36,691 bases of DNA from Anaerolineae bacterium (GCA_029907165.1 JARYMK010000008.1:1-36691), one strand, 5' to 3'; shown: positions 16,712-25,017, counted from the first letter of the stretch. The notes: generated from the letters alone by a model not told the origin. Numbers and translations: made by a program.

Positions 16712-17047
16712 ATGGAAACCAAGAAAACGGCATTGGGGCTTTCGGAAAACCTTGAGGGCGCGCTGGCCTATCTCGGATGGTGGATCACGGGCCTGGTGCT
16801 CTGGTTCCTGGAGCCCGAGAACAAGTTCGTGCGCTTCCACGCCATGCAGTCCATCGTGGCCTTCGGCGCGATCACGATCGCCGCATTCCTGCTGGGGCTG
16901 ATCCCCGTCGTCGGGTGGATTCTGTCCCCGATCCTCTGGTTGGCAGGAGTCGTCCTGTGGCTCTGGCTCATGTACAAAGCCTACCAGGGCGAACTGTACA
17001 AACTGCCCTGGGCAGGTGATTTCGCCGGGCAACAGGTGAACAAGTAG
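16712..17047 (+). CDS. Small DUF4870/Tic20-like membrane protein
   Basis: 111 aa with three membrane segments (about 18-36, 50-68 and 72-92). The motif LAYLGWWITGLVLWFLE followed by ENKFVRFHAMQSI is typical of the DUF4870/Tic20-like family of small membrane proteins found in many bacteria, whose function is unknown. AGGAGG precedes ATG. It is monocistronic: its own promoter lies upstream and a strong terminator follows 6 nt after the stop. Confidence 0.82.
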   Translation: METKKTALGLSENLEGALAYLGWWITGLVLWFLEPENKFVRFHAMQSIVAFGAITIAAFLLGLIPVVGWILSPILWLAGVVLWLWLMYKAYQGELYKLPWAGDFAGQQVNK

Positions 17048-17053
17048 TCCCCG

Positions 17054-17097
17054 CGCAGGGCCGCTTGGCGCAGGTCGGGCGGCCCTGCGTTCCTTAC
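17054..17097 (+). terminator. Intrinsic terminator after the DUF4870-like gene
   Basis: CGCAGGGCCGC (17054-17064) and GCGGCCCTGCG (17079-17089) form a perfect 11-bp stem, followed by TTCCTTACT. The T-run is weak but the stem is strong. Confidence 0.65.
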
Positions 17098-17106
17098 TCA
17101 TCCGGA

Positions 17107-17135
17107 TTGTCAGGGCGGGCCGGGCGTGCTATTAT
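17107..17135 (+). promoter_or_regulatory. Promoter of the hpnK/hpnI-like pair
   Basis: TTGTCA (17107-17112), a 17-nt spacer and TATTAT (17130-17135). The start codon lies 47 nt downstream. Confidence 0.65.
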
Positions 17136-17182
17136 GAGTGCACAAGTCCGGGGTTGGGGGGCAGTGTAGGGGGGCGAGTTCC

Positions 17183-18082
17183 ATGAGCGGACCTGCGGCG
17201 CAGATGCGGCCCGTGCCGCTTGCCCTCATCTTCACCGCCGACGATTTCGGGCGGGACGAGGCCATCAACCGCGCCGTCCTGCGTGCCCATCGCGACGGCG
17301 TGCTGACCTCGGCCAGCCTCATGGTGGCCGGCGCGGCTTGTGAGCACGCGGTGGACCTGGCCAAACGCACGCCGACGCTGGCCGTCGGCCTGCACGTGGT
17401 AACGGTGGACGGGCCGTCGGTACTCGGCCACGCCGCTCTGCCCCACATCACCGACGCGGCCGGGCGTTTCCCCGCCGACCCCTACGGCCTGGGCATCCGC
17501 TACCAGTTCAGCAGCGTGGCCCGCGCCGAGTTGGCCCGCGAGATGGAGGCCCAGTTTGAGCGGTTCGCTGCTACAGGGCTTCCCCTGGCCCATGCCGACG
17601 GCCACTACCACATGCACATGCACCCAGCCGTGTTGCCCATCTTCCTGCGCCTGGCCGAGACCTTCGGCGCGCCAGGTTTTCGCCTGCCCAACGACGACCT
17701 GCGCCTGGCGCTGGGGTACGACGCATCGCGCCGCCCGCTCAAGACGCTGTGGCATCTGTACTACGCGGCGTTGCGGCGCTGGGGCAAGGCTCACGCGGCT
17801 GCGTCGCCCCTGGCGCATGCGGACAGGGTCTACGGGCTGTACCAGACCGGGCATCTGTCGGAGCCGTACTTGCTGTATCTGTTGGAGCGCATCCCGCCAA
17901 GCGTGCACGTGGCCGAAATCTACGGCCACCCGTCGGAGCGGGATTTGGGCGAACCCGGCGGCCCCAACCCTGGCGACCTGGCCGCGCTCCTCAGCCCGCG
18001 CATGCGCGAGCGGGTGCAGCAGGTGGGCGCGCGGCTCATCTCGTACCGCGACCTGGTCGTGAAGCGGGGAAGTGCGCCATGA
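17183..18082 (+). CDS. YdjC/HpnK-type N-acetylhexosamine deacetylase
   Basis: 299 aa. ATG at 17183 has AGGGGGG upstream. It has the YdjC/ChbG fold markers: TADDFG with D20 and D21, GLHVV with H71, and HADGHYHMHMHPAVL with H137, D139 and H141. In hopanoid clusters HpnK removes the acetyl group from GlcNAc-bacteriohopanetetrol. The stop overlaps the start of the HpnI-like glycosyltransferase in ATGA, so the two are translationally coupled and probably act one after the other on the same lipid. No other hopanoid gene is in the window, so the lipid could also be another glycolipid. The family call is secure; the hopanoid role is inferred from the pairing. Confidence 0.87.
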   Translation: MSGPAAQMRPVPLALIFTADDFGRDEAINRAVLRAHRDGVLTSASLMVAGAACEHAVDLAKRTPTLAVGLHVVTVDGPSVLGHAALPHITDAAGRFPADPYGLGIRYQFSSVARAELAREMEAQFERFAATGLPLAHADGHYHMHMHPAVLPIFLRLAETFGAPGFRLPNDDLRLALGYDASRRPLKTLWHLYYAALRRWGKAHAAASPLAHADRVYGLYQTGHLSEPYLLYLLERIPPSVHVAEIYGHPSERDLGEPGGPNPGDLAALLSPRMRERVQQVGARLISYRDLVVKRGSAP

Positions 18083-19260
18083 CATCCGCGCTCCTGCTCC
18101 TTATCGTGATGAGTTGGGCTTTCTGGCTGGTAGCCTGGCTGTGCACGTATGATTTCTTCCACCAGGCGCAGGCCGCCTCGCGCCCCGACGAGGGCTGCCA
18201 ACCGTACACGCCGCCCGTGTCCATCCTGAAGCCCATCAAGGGCGTGGACCCCGATGCCTACGAATGCCTGTTGAGTTTCGTGCGCCAGGATTATCCGGAG
18301 TACGAGGTGCTCATCGGCGTGCTGGACCCCGACGATCCGTCGGTGGGCCTGGCCGCGCGGCTCCAGCGCGAGTATCCGCAGCGGGTGCGCCTCGTCGTGG
18401 CCGAGCCGATTGGATACAACAACAAGGTCAGCATCCTGCACGCGCTGGCAGAGCAGGCGCGCCATCCCGTTCTGGTCGTCGCTGACAGCGATATGCGCGT
18501 GGGGCCTGATTACCTGCGGCGCGTGGTGGCCCCACTGGAGGACCCCGCGGTCGCGCTGGTAACCTGCGCCTACGTGGGCGACAAGGCCGTAACCCTCACG
18601 GCGCGGCTTGAGGCGCTCTACATGGGCGCGACGTTCCTGCCGATGGTGATGGTGGCGCGGCGCTACCTCAACATGCGCTTCGCCACGGGTGCAACCGACG
18701 CATTCCGCGCCGCCGACCTAGAGCGCATCGGCGGGTTCCGCGCCCTGGCCGACTACCTGGCCGACGACTTCCAGTTGGGGCACCAGTTGTCGCGGGACGG
18801 GGGGCGCGTCGTCCTTTCGGACTACATCCCACGCGCGGTGCTGGGCAAGACGACATTCCGCGACCAGTGGCATCGCGAGGTCCGTTGGGCGCGGTGCAAT
18901 CGCGTCAGCCGCCCGCTGGAGTACCCTGCACTCCTGGTAACCCTGGCCGTGCCGCTGGCGCTGGGCCTTGCCCTGGCGAACGGCTTCGCTGCGCCGTTCT
19001 CGTGGATTCTCGTCGCCTCGCTGCTGATCCGGTGGTGGGTGGCGTGGCAGGTGTCGGGGTACACCGGGGACGAGGCGACGCGCCGCAACCTGGGGCTTCT
19101 GCCCCTGCGCGACGGCCTCACCGCCGCGGTGTGGGTAGCGGGCGGCGTCGGGCGGTCCATTCAGTGGCGCGGGCAGCGGTACACCCTGCGGCCGGGCGGG
19201 AAGTTGGGCCCGCCGCAGCCGTCGTTCGTCCGCACCCTGCTGCGGCGAACGCACGGGTAG
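18079..19260 (+). CDS. Ceramide-glucosyltransferase-like/HpnI-type GT21 enzyme
   Basis: 393 aa. A membrane anchor at residues 2-22 is followed by a GT-A domain: SILKPIKGVDPDAYECL, the VADSDMRVGPDYL metal motif, GATDAF, YLADDFQLG and the GT21 RxxRW motif in HREVRWAR. C-terminal membrane segments (about 275-345) follow. HpnI adds GlcNAc to bacteriohopanetetrol; eukaryotic relatives glucosylate ceramide. It overlaps the deacetylase by 4 nt, and the likely pathway is glycosylation by this enzyme and then deacetylation. The Gly/Pro-rich C-terminus ends near LLRRTHG. No terminator is visible. Confidence 0.87.
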   Translation: MTSALLLLIVMSWAFWLVAWLCTYDFFHQAQAASRPDEGCQPYTPPVSILKPIKGVDPDAYECLLSFVRQDYPEYEVLIGVLDPDDPSVGLAARLQREYPQRVRLVVAEPIGYNNKVSILHALAEQARHPVLVVADSDMRVGPDYLRRVVAPLEDPAVALVTCAYVGDKAVTLTARLEALYMGATFLPMVMVARRYLNMRFATGATDAFRAADLERIGGFRALADYLADDFQLGHQLSRDGGRVVLSDYIPRAVLGKTTFRDQWHREVRWARCNRVSRPLEYPALLVTLAVPLALGLALANGFAAPFSWILVASLLIRWWVAWQVSGYTGDEATRRNLGLLPLRDGLTAAVWVAGGVGRSIQWRGQRYTLRPGGKLGPPQPSFVRTLLRRTHG

Positions 19261-19266
19261 GGGCTG

Positions 19267-19304
19267 ATTCTCACCGCAGAGACACAGAGAGCGCGGAGAG
19301 ACAA
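19267..19304. repeat. Dispersed CACCGCAGAGA repeat, copy 1
   Basis: TCTCACCGCAGAGACACAGA and the following GCGCGGAGAG match the arms of the element at 30090-30229. Only one arm is present here, so this is a solo or decayed copy. Confidence 0.5.
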
Positions 19305-19466
19305 TCGGGCATTTCGGGCGCGTTCTCGGGGCATGGCAATGATGGCGATGCGCGCGTCCGCACGTCGCGGGGGGCAAGTGTCGCCGCCCGCGCATTGTGC
19401 GGATGAGCGATACAACGCACATGCGCCGCGAATGAGCCGAGAGTGCGTTCGGTGGGCGTTTTGGAG

Positions 19467-19502
19467 CGCGAAAGGCACGAAAAAACGCGAAAGGCACGAA
19501 AA
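19467..19502. repeat. Tandem direct repeat
   Basis: CGCGAAAGGCACGAAAA occurs at 19467-19483 and again at 19486-19502, followed by an inverted partner (CGCGCTTTTCGCGGCCTTTC near 19515-19534). It is non-coding. A related GTGAAAGGCGCGAAAGG lies near 34995. Confidence 0.6.
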
Positions 19503-19576
19503 GGTCGGCATTTCGCGCTTTTCGCGGCCTTTCCCTAGGGCGTATTTTCGTTACACTCTGCGGCACCGGGGAGATT

Positions 19577-19837
19577 TTGGATGAGGACCCCGTGTTGAAC
19601 GCATTTGGGGAGGCTGTCGCTTCATGCTGGGACAGCATTCTCCAGCATTTCCCTCACGTGCGGATAGACGCCTTGGTTGTGATGCCGAACTACGTTCACG
19701 GGATTCTGAGTCTCGCCGACAGAAGGGGCACGGCATGCCGTGCCCCTTCAAACTCGCAACTGCTCCGAGAATCCTGTGGTGTGCGAGAAGACATGACCTC
19801 CATCCTCAGGGGCACAGGGGTCGCAGAGGGGTTATGA
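19577..19837 (+). pseudogene. Fragment of a REP-associated (RAYT/IS200-like) transposase
   Basis: The frame reads GEAVASCWDSILQHFPHVRI and then DALVVMPNYVHGILSL, which is the core of the Y1/RAYT transposase family (usual form VVMPNHVHGI). The first His of the HUH metal motif is Tyr here. The upstream third and the C-terminal part with the catalytic Tyr are missing, and a palindrome interrupts the frame directly after the motif. It is a dead remnant. RAYTs mobilise or maintain REP palindromes, so its presence beside several palindromic families is suggestive. Confidence 0.75.
19722..19749. repeat. Perfect 28-bp palindrome inside the RAYT fragment
   Basis: GAAGGGGCACGGCA is followed at once by its exact reverse complement. 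The centre GGCACGGCATGC recurs at 34793-34816 in AGTGGCACGGCATGCTGTGC, so this is a dispersed, REP-like unit. Confidence 0.7.
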
Positions 19838-19982
19838 TAACCGCGAAAGGGGGCGGGGTTCCTGTCAGCCTGGGCGAAGCGAAGGATCTCGGCAGTGCGA
19901 GATGCTTCGCCGCGGTGCGGCTCAGCGTGACAGCACCCCCTCTGCGCACTCCGCGCCCTGGCGGTGATCCTTCGCGCCCCCT

Positions 19983-20011
19983 TTGGCGTCTTTCCCGCGC
20001 GGTGGTAGAAT
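19983..20011 (+). promoter_or_regulatory. Promoter of the TauE/flavodiiron operon
   Basis: TTGGCG (19983-19988), a 17-nt spacer and TAGAAT (20006-20011). The ATG at 20046 is 34 nt further. Confidence 0.6.
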
Positions 20012-20045
20012 GTTGGGCAAACCTGTCTTGCGGAGTGTACCGACT

Positions 20046-20408
20046 ATGCAGGTCCTTCTGTACATGTTGCTTGGCCTCATCGCCGGGGTGTTGAGCGGGG
20101 TGGTAGGAATTGGTGGCGGAACGATCATCATCCCCGCGCTGGTGTTCCTGTTCGGCTTCACCCAGCACAAGGCCCAGGGGACGACGCTGGCCCTCATGGT
20201 CCCGCCCATCGGCATCCTGGCGGCGTGGACGTACTACAAGCAGGGGTTTGTAGACCTGCGCGCCGCCGCGTTCATCGTGCTAGGGTTCTTCCTCGGCGGG
20301 CTGCTTGGCGCGCGTGTGGCGGTGGGTATCCCCGATACGGTGCTGCGCAAGGTATTCGGCGTGTACCTGCTCATCGTCGCGGCGCAGATGTTCTTCGGGA
20401 AGAAGTAG
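20046..20408 (+). CDS. Half-size TauE/SafE-family permease
   Basis: 120 aa with four membrane segments. GLIAGVLSGVVGIGGGTIII carries the GxGGG motif of the TauE/SafE (DUF81) family, followed by QHKAQGTTLALMVPP. Family members of about 250 aa are two such halves; a 120-aa form must dimerise. They move anions such as sulfite or sulfoacetate, but the substrate is unknown here. I place the start at ATG 20046, which begins directly with the first membrane segment; GGAG lies about 12 nt upstream. It is followed after 24 nt by the flavodiiron gene, so both may be in one operon. Confidence 0.85.
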   Translation: MQVLLYMLLGLIAGVLSGVVGIGGGTIIIPALVFLFGFTQHKAQGTTLALMVPPIGILAAWTYYKQGFVDLRAAAFIVLGFFLGGLLGARVAVGIPDTVLRKVFGVYLLIVAAQMFFGKK

Positions 20409-20432
20409 AATCGCAGGAAGGGAGGTTGCGCG

Positions 20433-21611
20433 ATGAAAGCGCGACGCATCAGCGACAGGATCAGTTGGCTGGGGGCGGTGGATTGGAACAGGCGGCTGTT
20501 TGACTCTCTGATTCCGCTCCCCGATGGCACGAGTTACAACGCCTACCTCGTGCGGGGCAGCGAGAAGACCGCCCTGCTGGACACCGTAGACCCGGCCATG
20601 ACCGAGGTCCTCATGGCGCAGTTGGCCGACGTGCCCAGGGTGGACTATCTCATCGCCCACCACGCCGAGCAGGACCACTCGGGTTCCATCCCCGCCGTGC
20701 TGGAGAAGTACCCCGATGCCCGGGTCGTTGCCACGCCCAAGGGCAAGGACATGCTCATGGACTTGCTCCTGATTCCCGGGGAGAGGTTCATCACCGTGGC
20801 CGACGGCGAGACGCTGTCGCTGGGCGACAGGACGCTGCGCTTTATCCATGCGCCCTGGGTGCACTGGCCGGAAACGATGGTTACCTACGTGCCCGAGGAG
20901 CGCATCCTGTTCTCGTGCGACTTCTTCGGCTCGCACATCGCTACAAGCGACCTCTACGTAACCGACGAGGGGCGCGTCGTGGAGGCAGCCAAGCGCTACT
21001 TCGCCGAGATCATGATGCCCTTCCGCGCGGCCATTGCCAAGAACCTGGAGAAGGTGAGAGCGCTGGACATCGCCGCCATCGCGCCGAGCCATGGCCCGGT
21101 GTACGGTCGGCCCGCGCTCATCGTGGACGCCTACGACGAATGGGTGTCGGGCGAACCGAAGAACGTCGCCGTCGTGGCCTATGTCTCTATGCACGGCAGC
21201 ACCGAGAAGATGGTGGCGTTCCTGGTCAGCGCGTTGGCCGAGCGGGGCGTCCGCGTGGAGCAGTTCAGCCTGCCGGTTACCGACATCGGGAAACTGGCCA
21301 TGGCTCTGGTGGACGCCGCCACGCTGGTGGTGGGCACGCCCACGGTGCTGGTTGGCCCGCACCCCGCCGCCATGTACGCGGCGTACTTGGCGAATGCCAT
21401 CCGGGCTACGGCGAAGTTCGCCACGGTCATTGGCTCCTACGGCTGGGGCACCAAGGCGGTGGAGACCATCGCGGGAATGATCCCCAACCTGAAGGCCGAA
21501 ATCCTGCCGCCTGTGTACTGTAAGGGCCACCCGCGCGAAGCGGACTTCGCGGCGCTGACGGTGCTGGCGGATACCATCGCGGCGAAGCATCGCGAACTGG
21601 GACTGCTGTAG
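20433..21611 (+). CDS. Class A flavodiiron protein (FprA/rubredoxin-oxygen oxidoreductase)
   Basis: 392 aa. A metallo-beta-lactamase-like diiron domain (1-245) has all ligands: H77-x-E79-x-D81-H82 in HHAEQDHSG, H144 in PWVHWPET, D163 in SCDFFGSH and H220 in PSHGP. It is followed by a flavodoxin domain (about 245-392) with the FMN phosphate loop YVSMHGSTEKM. No rubredoxin or flavin reductase tail is present, hence class A. Such enzymes reduce O2 to water or NO to N2O in the cytoplasm of anaerobes, with electrons from rubredoxin or F420. GGGAGG precedes ATG. The Nudix gene starts at its stop codon. Confidence 0.96.
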   Translation: MKARRISDRISWLGAVDWNRRLFDSLIPLPDGTSYNAYLVRGSEKTALLDTVDPAMTEVLMAQLADVPRVDYLIAHHAEQDHSGSIPAVLEKYPDARVVATPKGKDMLMDLLLIPGERFITVADGETLSLGDRTLRFIHAPWVHWPETMVTYVPEERILFSCDFFGSHIATSDLYVTDEGRVVEAAKRYFAEIMMPFRAAIAKNLEKVRALDIAAIAPSHGPVYGRPALIVDAYDEWVSGEPKNVAVVAYVSMHGSTEKMVAFLVSALAERGVRVEQFSLPVTDIGKLAMALVDAATLVVGTPTVLVGPHPAAMYAAYLANAIRATAKFATVIGSYGWGTKAVETIAGMIPNLKAEILPPVYCKGHPREADFAALTVLADTIAAKHRELGLL

Positions 21612-21613
21612 TG

Positions 21614-22057
21614 ATGAACGCGATCCGCCCCATCGCCATCTGCGTGTTCCGTCAGGATGACCACATCTTCGTCTTTGAGGGATACGACCCGTTTGGTGAC
21701 GAGACCTTCTATCGCCCGCTGGGGGGCGGCATTGAATTCGGCGAGTACAGCCGTGATGCCGTCATCCGCGAGGTGCGCGAGGAGATCGGTTGCGAAATCA
21801 TCAACCTGCATTACCTGGGGGTGCTGGAGAACGTCTTCACGGGTTGCGACGGCGAGCCGGCCCATGAGATTGTCATGGTGTACGAGGGGGACTTCGCCGA
21901 TGCGGCGATGTACGCTACGGAGGCGGTAGAAGCCATAGAGGACACCGGAGCGCGGTTCAAAGCCCTATGGATGCTGTTGCAGCACTTCCGCGATGGACTA
22001 TCGCCGCTGTACCCCTTCGGTCTGCTGGAATTGCTGACCGAGGCGGAAGGCCCATAG
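21614..22057 (+). CDS. Nudix hydrolase
   Basis: 147 aa from ATG 21614; a GTG at 21611 overlaps the stop codon of the flavodiiron gene and is possible. The full Nudix box lies at G38-C60: G-x5-E44-x7-R52-E53-V-R-E56-E57-I-G. The enzyme cleaves nucleoside diphosphates linked to another group, with Mg bound by the two Glu residues. The substrate is not readable from the sequence. Tight coupling to the flavodiiron gene suggests one transcript, perhaps for stress-damaged nucleotide clearance; this is inference. Confidence 0.92.
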   Translation: MNAIRPIAICVFRQDDHIFVFEGYDPFGDETFYRPLGGGIEFGEYSRDAVIREVREEIGCEIINLHYLGVLENVFTGCDGEPAHEIVMVYEGDFADAAMYATEAVEAIEDTGARFKALWMLLQHFRDGLSPLYPFGLLELLTEAEGP

Positions 22058-22063
22058 TCGTTG

Positions 22064-22256
22064 ACCATGGAGCAGATTATCCGTCGTCATTGCGAGCGAA
22101 GCGAAGCAACCCCAGGCCTACAGGTCATCCTGAGCGAAGCGGAGATCTCGGTTGACGAGATTCTGATGCGCGAAGCGCCTCAGAATGACAGTCAACCAGG
22201 ATTGCTTCGGGCACTGCGCGCCCGCGCGATGACACGCCATCAAGAATTCCTGTGGT
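22064..22256. repeat. Dispersed palindromic repeat, copy 2, with a nested element
   Basis: The outer ends are ACCATGGAG and TCCTGTGGT, with CGTCATTGCGAGCGAAG inside. A second palindromic unit (GTCATCCTGAGCGAAG ... CTCAGAATGAC, about 22124-22190) is nested within it. A 30-bp core around GGAGATCTCGGTTGACGAG is shared with copy 3. It is non-coding. Confidence 0.7.
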
Positions 22257-22280
22257 AAAGTACAAGAGTTCCACAAACCA

Positions 22281-22333
22281 TTACCTAACCTTAAAGCCCC
22301 CTTAAAAAGCAGTTAACGTCCAGCGTTTATACT
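22281..22333 (+). promoter_or_regulatory. Pho-box-like promoter of the glycosyltransferase operon
   Basis: Direct repeats TTACCT (22281), TTAAAG (22291), TTAAAA (22302) and TTAACG (22313) stand 10, 11 and 11 bp apart, on one face of the helix. The last ends 9 bp before a TATACT -10 box (22328-22333), and no -35 box is present at the normal place. This is the layout of promoters activated by OmpR/PhoB-family regulators, where the repeats replace the -35. Same-layout repeats occur at 32246-32284. The identity of the regulator is inferred. Confidence 0.6.
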
Positions 22334-22365
22334 GTGGCTGGAAAACGATAAGAGACAGGGCACGT

Positions 22366-23031
22366 ATGAACCTGGACGACGTTACAATCGTACTGCCAAC
22401 CAAGGACGAGGCGCACAATATTGCTACCTTTCTCCGCTCGCTGCCCTCGCAGCCGTGGCTTGTGGTCGTAGATTCCAGCCGAGATTGTACACCGGAGATC
22501 GTGGCTGAGCGCAGGCCATCCCGCACACTCGTGGTGCGGCAGCAGGTCAACGTAACGCACGCGCGGCAACTGGGCGCACGTGTGGCCGAGACCCCGTGGA
22601 TTTTGTTCACTGATGCCGACGTGGTCTTCGGTCCCAGTTACTTTTCCCACCTGCGCCGATGGGAGGGCGTTGGCGCCGTCTACGGCCCCAAGGCGTCCCT
22701 GGACGTGTACGCGGGCTACTACTCGTGGTTCGCCAGAGGCCAGCGGCTGCTCCATTTCCTGGGCATACCGGCTGCGTCAGGTTCAAACCTGCTCGTCAGT
22801 CGCGAGGTCTTCTGGGCAGTGGGGGGCTTTGACCTGCGCCTTACGTGCAATGAGGACTCAGAGTTGGCCTTTCGCATTGCACGTCGGGGCTTTCGCGTGT
22901 GCTATGACCGCGACCTCGTCGTGTATGAGCGGGATCATCGCCGTCTCCGACGCGGCGTCATGCGCAAAACGGCGCATACCCTGGTGCGTTGCAGCCTTCT
23001 TTATCTGGGCCTGATGCCGGAGGCGTGGTGA
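22366..23031 (+). CDS. GT2-family glycosyltransferase
   Basis: 221 aa. A GT-A fold begins with VTIVLPTKDEAHNIATFL, then VVVDSSRDCT (D36, D40), the DxD motif D83-A-D85 in LFTDADVVF, and a NEDSEL acceptor-site motif near 165. It is short for the family and lacks a membrane tail. It transfers a sugar from a nucleotide donor, probably to a lipid or polysaccharide. It is the first gene behind the Pho-box-like promoter. The ribosome site is weak (AGGG). The PHP gene follows after 89 nt. Confidence 0.88.
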   Translation: MNLDDVTIVLPTKDEAHNIATFLRSLPSQPWLVVVDSSRDCTPEIVAERRPSRTLVVRQQVNVTHARQLGARVAETPWILFTDADVVFGPSYFSHLRRWEGVGAVYGPKASLDVYAGYYSWFARGQRLLHFLGIPAASGSNLLVSREVFWAVGGFDLRLTCNEDSELAFRIARRGFRVCYDRDLVVYERDHRRLRRGVMRKTAHTLVRCSLLYLGLMPEAW

Positions 23032-23120
23032 CACACAGACTGGGGCTACTGGAAAGTCCCGGCGGAGCGATATAAATGAGAGTACATCTTACACGACCCT
23101 TGTGGGAGGAGCCCAATCCT

Positions 23121-24932
23121 ATGTCTATGGCGAGAGCCGACCTGCATGTGCATTCTATCTACTCGGAGCCGCCTTCTAACTGGCTCATGCAAACGGCGCA
23201 CATCCGGGAGTCCTACACCGGTTTGGCCAGTATCTACCGACAGGCCAAGGAACGCGGCATGACCTTTGTAACCCTTACCGATCACAATCGCATTGACGGG
23301 GCGCTCTTGCTCCAAGAGCGATACCCTGACGACGTCTTCACGGGGGTTGAGGCCACAGCCCACTTTCCCGAAGATGGCTGCGCAGTCCATGTGCTGATCT
23401 ATGGCCTCACCGAGGCGGATTTCCAGGAAGTTCAGCGCCTTCGCGCGGACATTTACGCACTGCGCCAGTTTCTCAAGGAGCGTGGGCTGGCCCACTCCGT
23501 GGCCCATGCTGCCTATGCGGTCAACGGCAGGCTGTCCATCTCGCACCTTGAACGCCTCATCCTTCTGTTTGACACCTTTGAGGTGATCAACGGTGGCCGC
23601 GGTCGGGCCGATAACACAACTTGGGAGCGCGTACTCCGAAGCCTCACGCCATACGAGGTGGAGGCGCTGTACCGAAAGTATCGCATTGAGCCATTCAGCG
23701 ACACGCCTTGGATCAAGGGCTTCACGGGCGGGTCCGATGACCATGCGGGCCTGTTCGTCGGGCGCACCTTCACGGTGGCCCAGGCGTCCTCTGTGGACGA
23801 ATTCCTCGCGGCTCTGAAACGCAAAACTTCGTACGCCGACGGTTGCTACGGCGATTTCCGTTCGCTCGCCTTCAGCGTAGGGAAGGTCTTCTTGGATTAT
23901 TCCCAGGCCGAGAGTCGGAAGGCCCGCTGGTCGCTGCGGGGCAGAGTTGCCAGCGCCGTCTTTGAGAACAAACCGCTGCCGCTGGACGCTCGTCTGGCCA
24001 TCGGCCTGGCAAAGGCAACCAACGGTCGCCTTGTGGATAGCAGCCGCAAGCCCCTGCTCAATCTGGCCAATGATCTGGGGAAAGTGGCGGGATCGCGCGA
24101 CGCTAGGCTTGAGGCTGCCTATCAGTGCGTCGCCTCGTTCTGCGATGAGACCCTCATCCAAATGGCCCGATCTCTGAACGGAGGCCAGCAGCGCCGCGAG
24201 AAGATCGGTCGGCGCAAAAACGGCCTGCTGAAAGACTTGAAGGCCCTAGTGCCGGCGGCGCTGGCGGCTGGCCCCTTCTTGGGCACGTTGGTGCACATTC
24301 ACAAGGGGCGCGAACTGCTGGAGCAGATGGAGGCCCGCTTCAATCTAACTCAGGCTCGGAGACTCAGGCGCGTGCTCTGCTTTCTAGATGCAGAGGACAT
24401 GGGCGAGTTATCCGACTACCGGAGTCGGTTTTGGGGTTGCCCGGATGACGACGTGTGGGTAGTGGTCTCCGCAGAGGCAGGCAAAGCCGACGGCGAACCG
24501 CTTCCGCGCGTGTTGCGGTTGCCCGCCATTGCCCGAGTTGAATTGCCTACGGGCAAGGCACTCCCGATCCCGTCTTTTTTGGGAGGCTTGGAACAGATTG
24601 TCAGCATGGAGCCGGATGAGGTTCATCTGGCGACCCCTGGCCCGGTGGGGCTTATGGGCCTCTTGGCGAGCAAACTGATCGGCGTACGGTGTATCGCTAC
24701 GTACAACGTGGAGTTTCTCCAATCGCTCAAGCCAAAGGCAGACGCTGTGGTAACCGCGGCACTGGAGAAGTATGTGAACTGGTTCTATTCGGCTGCGGAT
24801 GAGATTGATGCGCCTGTAGCAGATTCGGAGTGGGCACATGCGGAGGCGGAGGAGGCAAGGAACGTGCTTTCGCTCTCTGTACACCCGATCCGTGCCCCGT
24901 TGCCCTACGATGATACGCGGATCCCCGCCTGA
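23121..24932 (+). CDS. PHP-domain protein with a glycosyltransferase-B-like C-terminal half
   Basis: 603 aa from ATG 23121 (GGAGG upstream); ATG 23076 also has a GGAG and is possible. The N-terminal PHP phosphoesterase domain (about 5-240) has DLHVHS at 7-12, TDHN at 53-56, GVEATAHF, and GGSDDHAG near 211. A middle region of helices has no recognised motif. The C-terminal about 110 residues (from PDEVHLATPGPVGLMGLLAS) resemble the N-terminal Rossmann half of GT4 enzymes, but the donor-binding half is absent and the protein stops soon after. Metal-dependent phosphoesterase activity is likely. Its place between two glycosyltransferases suggests glycolipid or sugar-phosphate processing. The truncation relative to full GT-B could be natural or a loss. 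Confidence 0.8.
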   Translation: MSMARADLHVHSIYSEPPSNWLMQTAHIRESYTGLASIYRQAKERGMTFVTLTDHNRIDGALLLQERYPDDVFTGVEATAHFPEDGCAVHVLIYGLTEADFQEVQRLRADIYALRQFLKERGLAHSVAHAAYAVNGRLSISHLERLILLFDTFEVINGGRGRADNTTWERVLRSLTPYEVEALYRKYRIEPFSDTPWIKGFTGGSDDHAGLFVGRTFTVAQASSVDEFLAALKRKTSYADGCYGDFRSLAFSVGKVFLDYSQAESRKARWSLRGRVASAVFENKPLPLDARLAIGLAKATNGRLVDSSRKPLLNLANDLGKVAGSRDARLEAAYQCVASFCDETLIQMARSLNGGQQRREKIGRRKNGLLKDLKALVPAALAAGPFLGTLVHIHKGRELLEQMEARFNLTQARRLRRVLCFLDAEDMGELSDYRSRFWGCPDDDVWVVVSAEAGKADGEPLPRVLRLPAIARVELPTGKALPIPSFLGGLEQIVSMEPDEVHLATPGPVGLMGLLASKLIGVRCIATYNVEFLQSLKPKADAVVTAALEKYVNWFYSAADEIDAPVADSEWAHAEAEEARNVLSLSVHPIRAPLPYDDTRIPA

Positions 24933-24957
24933 TGAGTGCGTCCACGGCAACGCACTC

Positions 24958-25017
24958 TCCCGCCCGTCTCCCCTTCCCCCTCCTTCCCCCACCCCGCGAG
25001 GGGGAAGGGGAGGGGCA
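24958..25017. repeat. CT-rich palindrome between operon genes
   Basis: CCCCTTCCCCCTC and the following CCCACCCCGCGAGGGGG arms pair with GAGGGGGAAGGGGAGGGG. It resembles the centre of the element at 9836-9925 but lacks its ACCTCACCT ends. It lies in the 123-nt gap before the GT4 gene. Confidence 0.55.
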
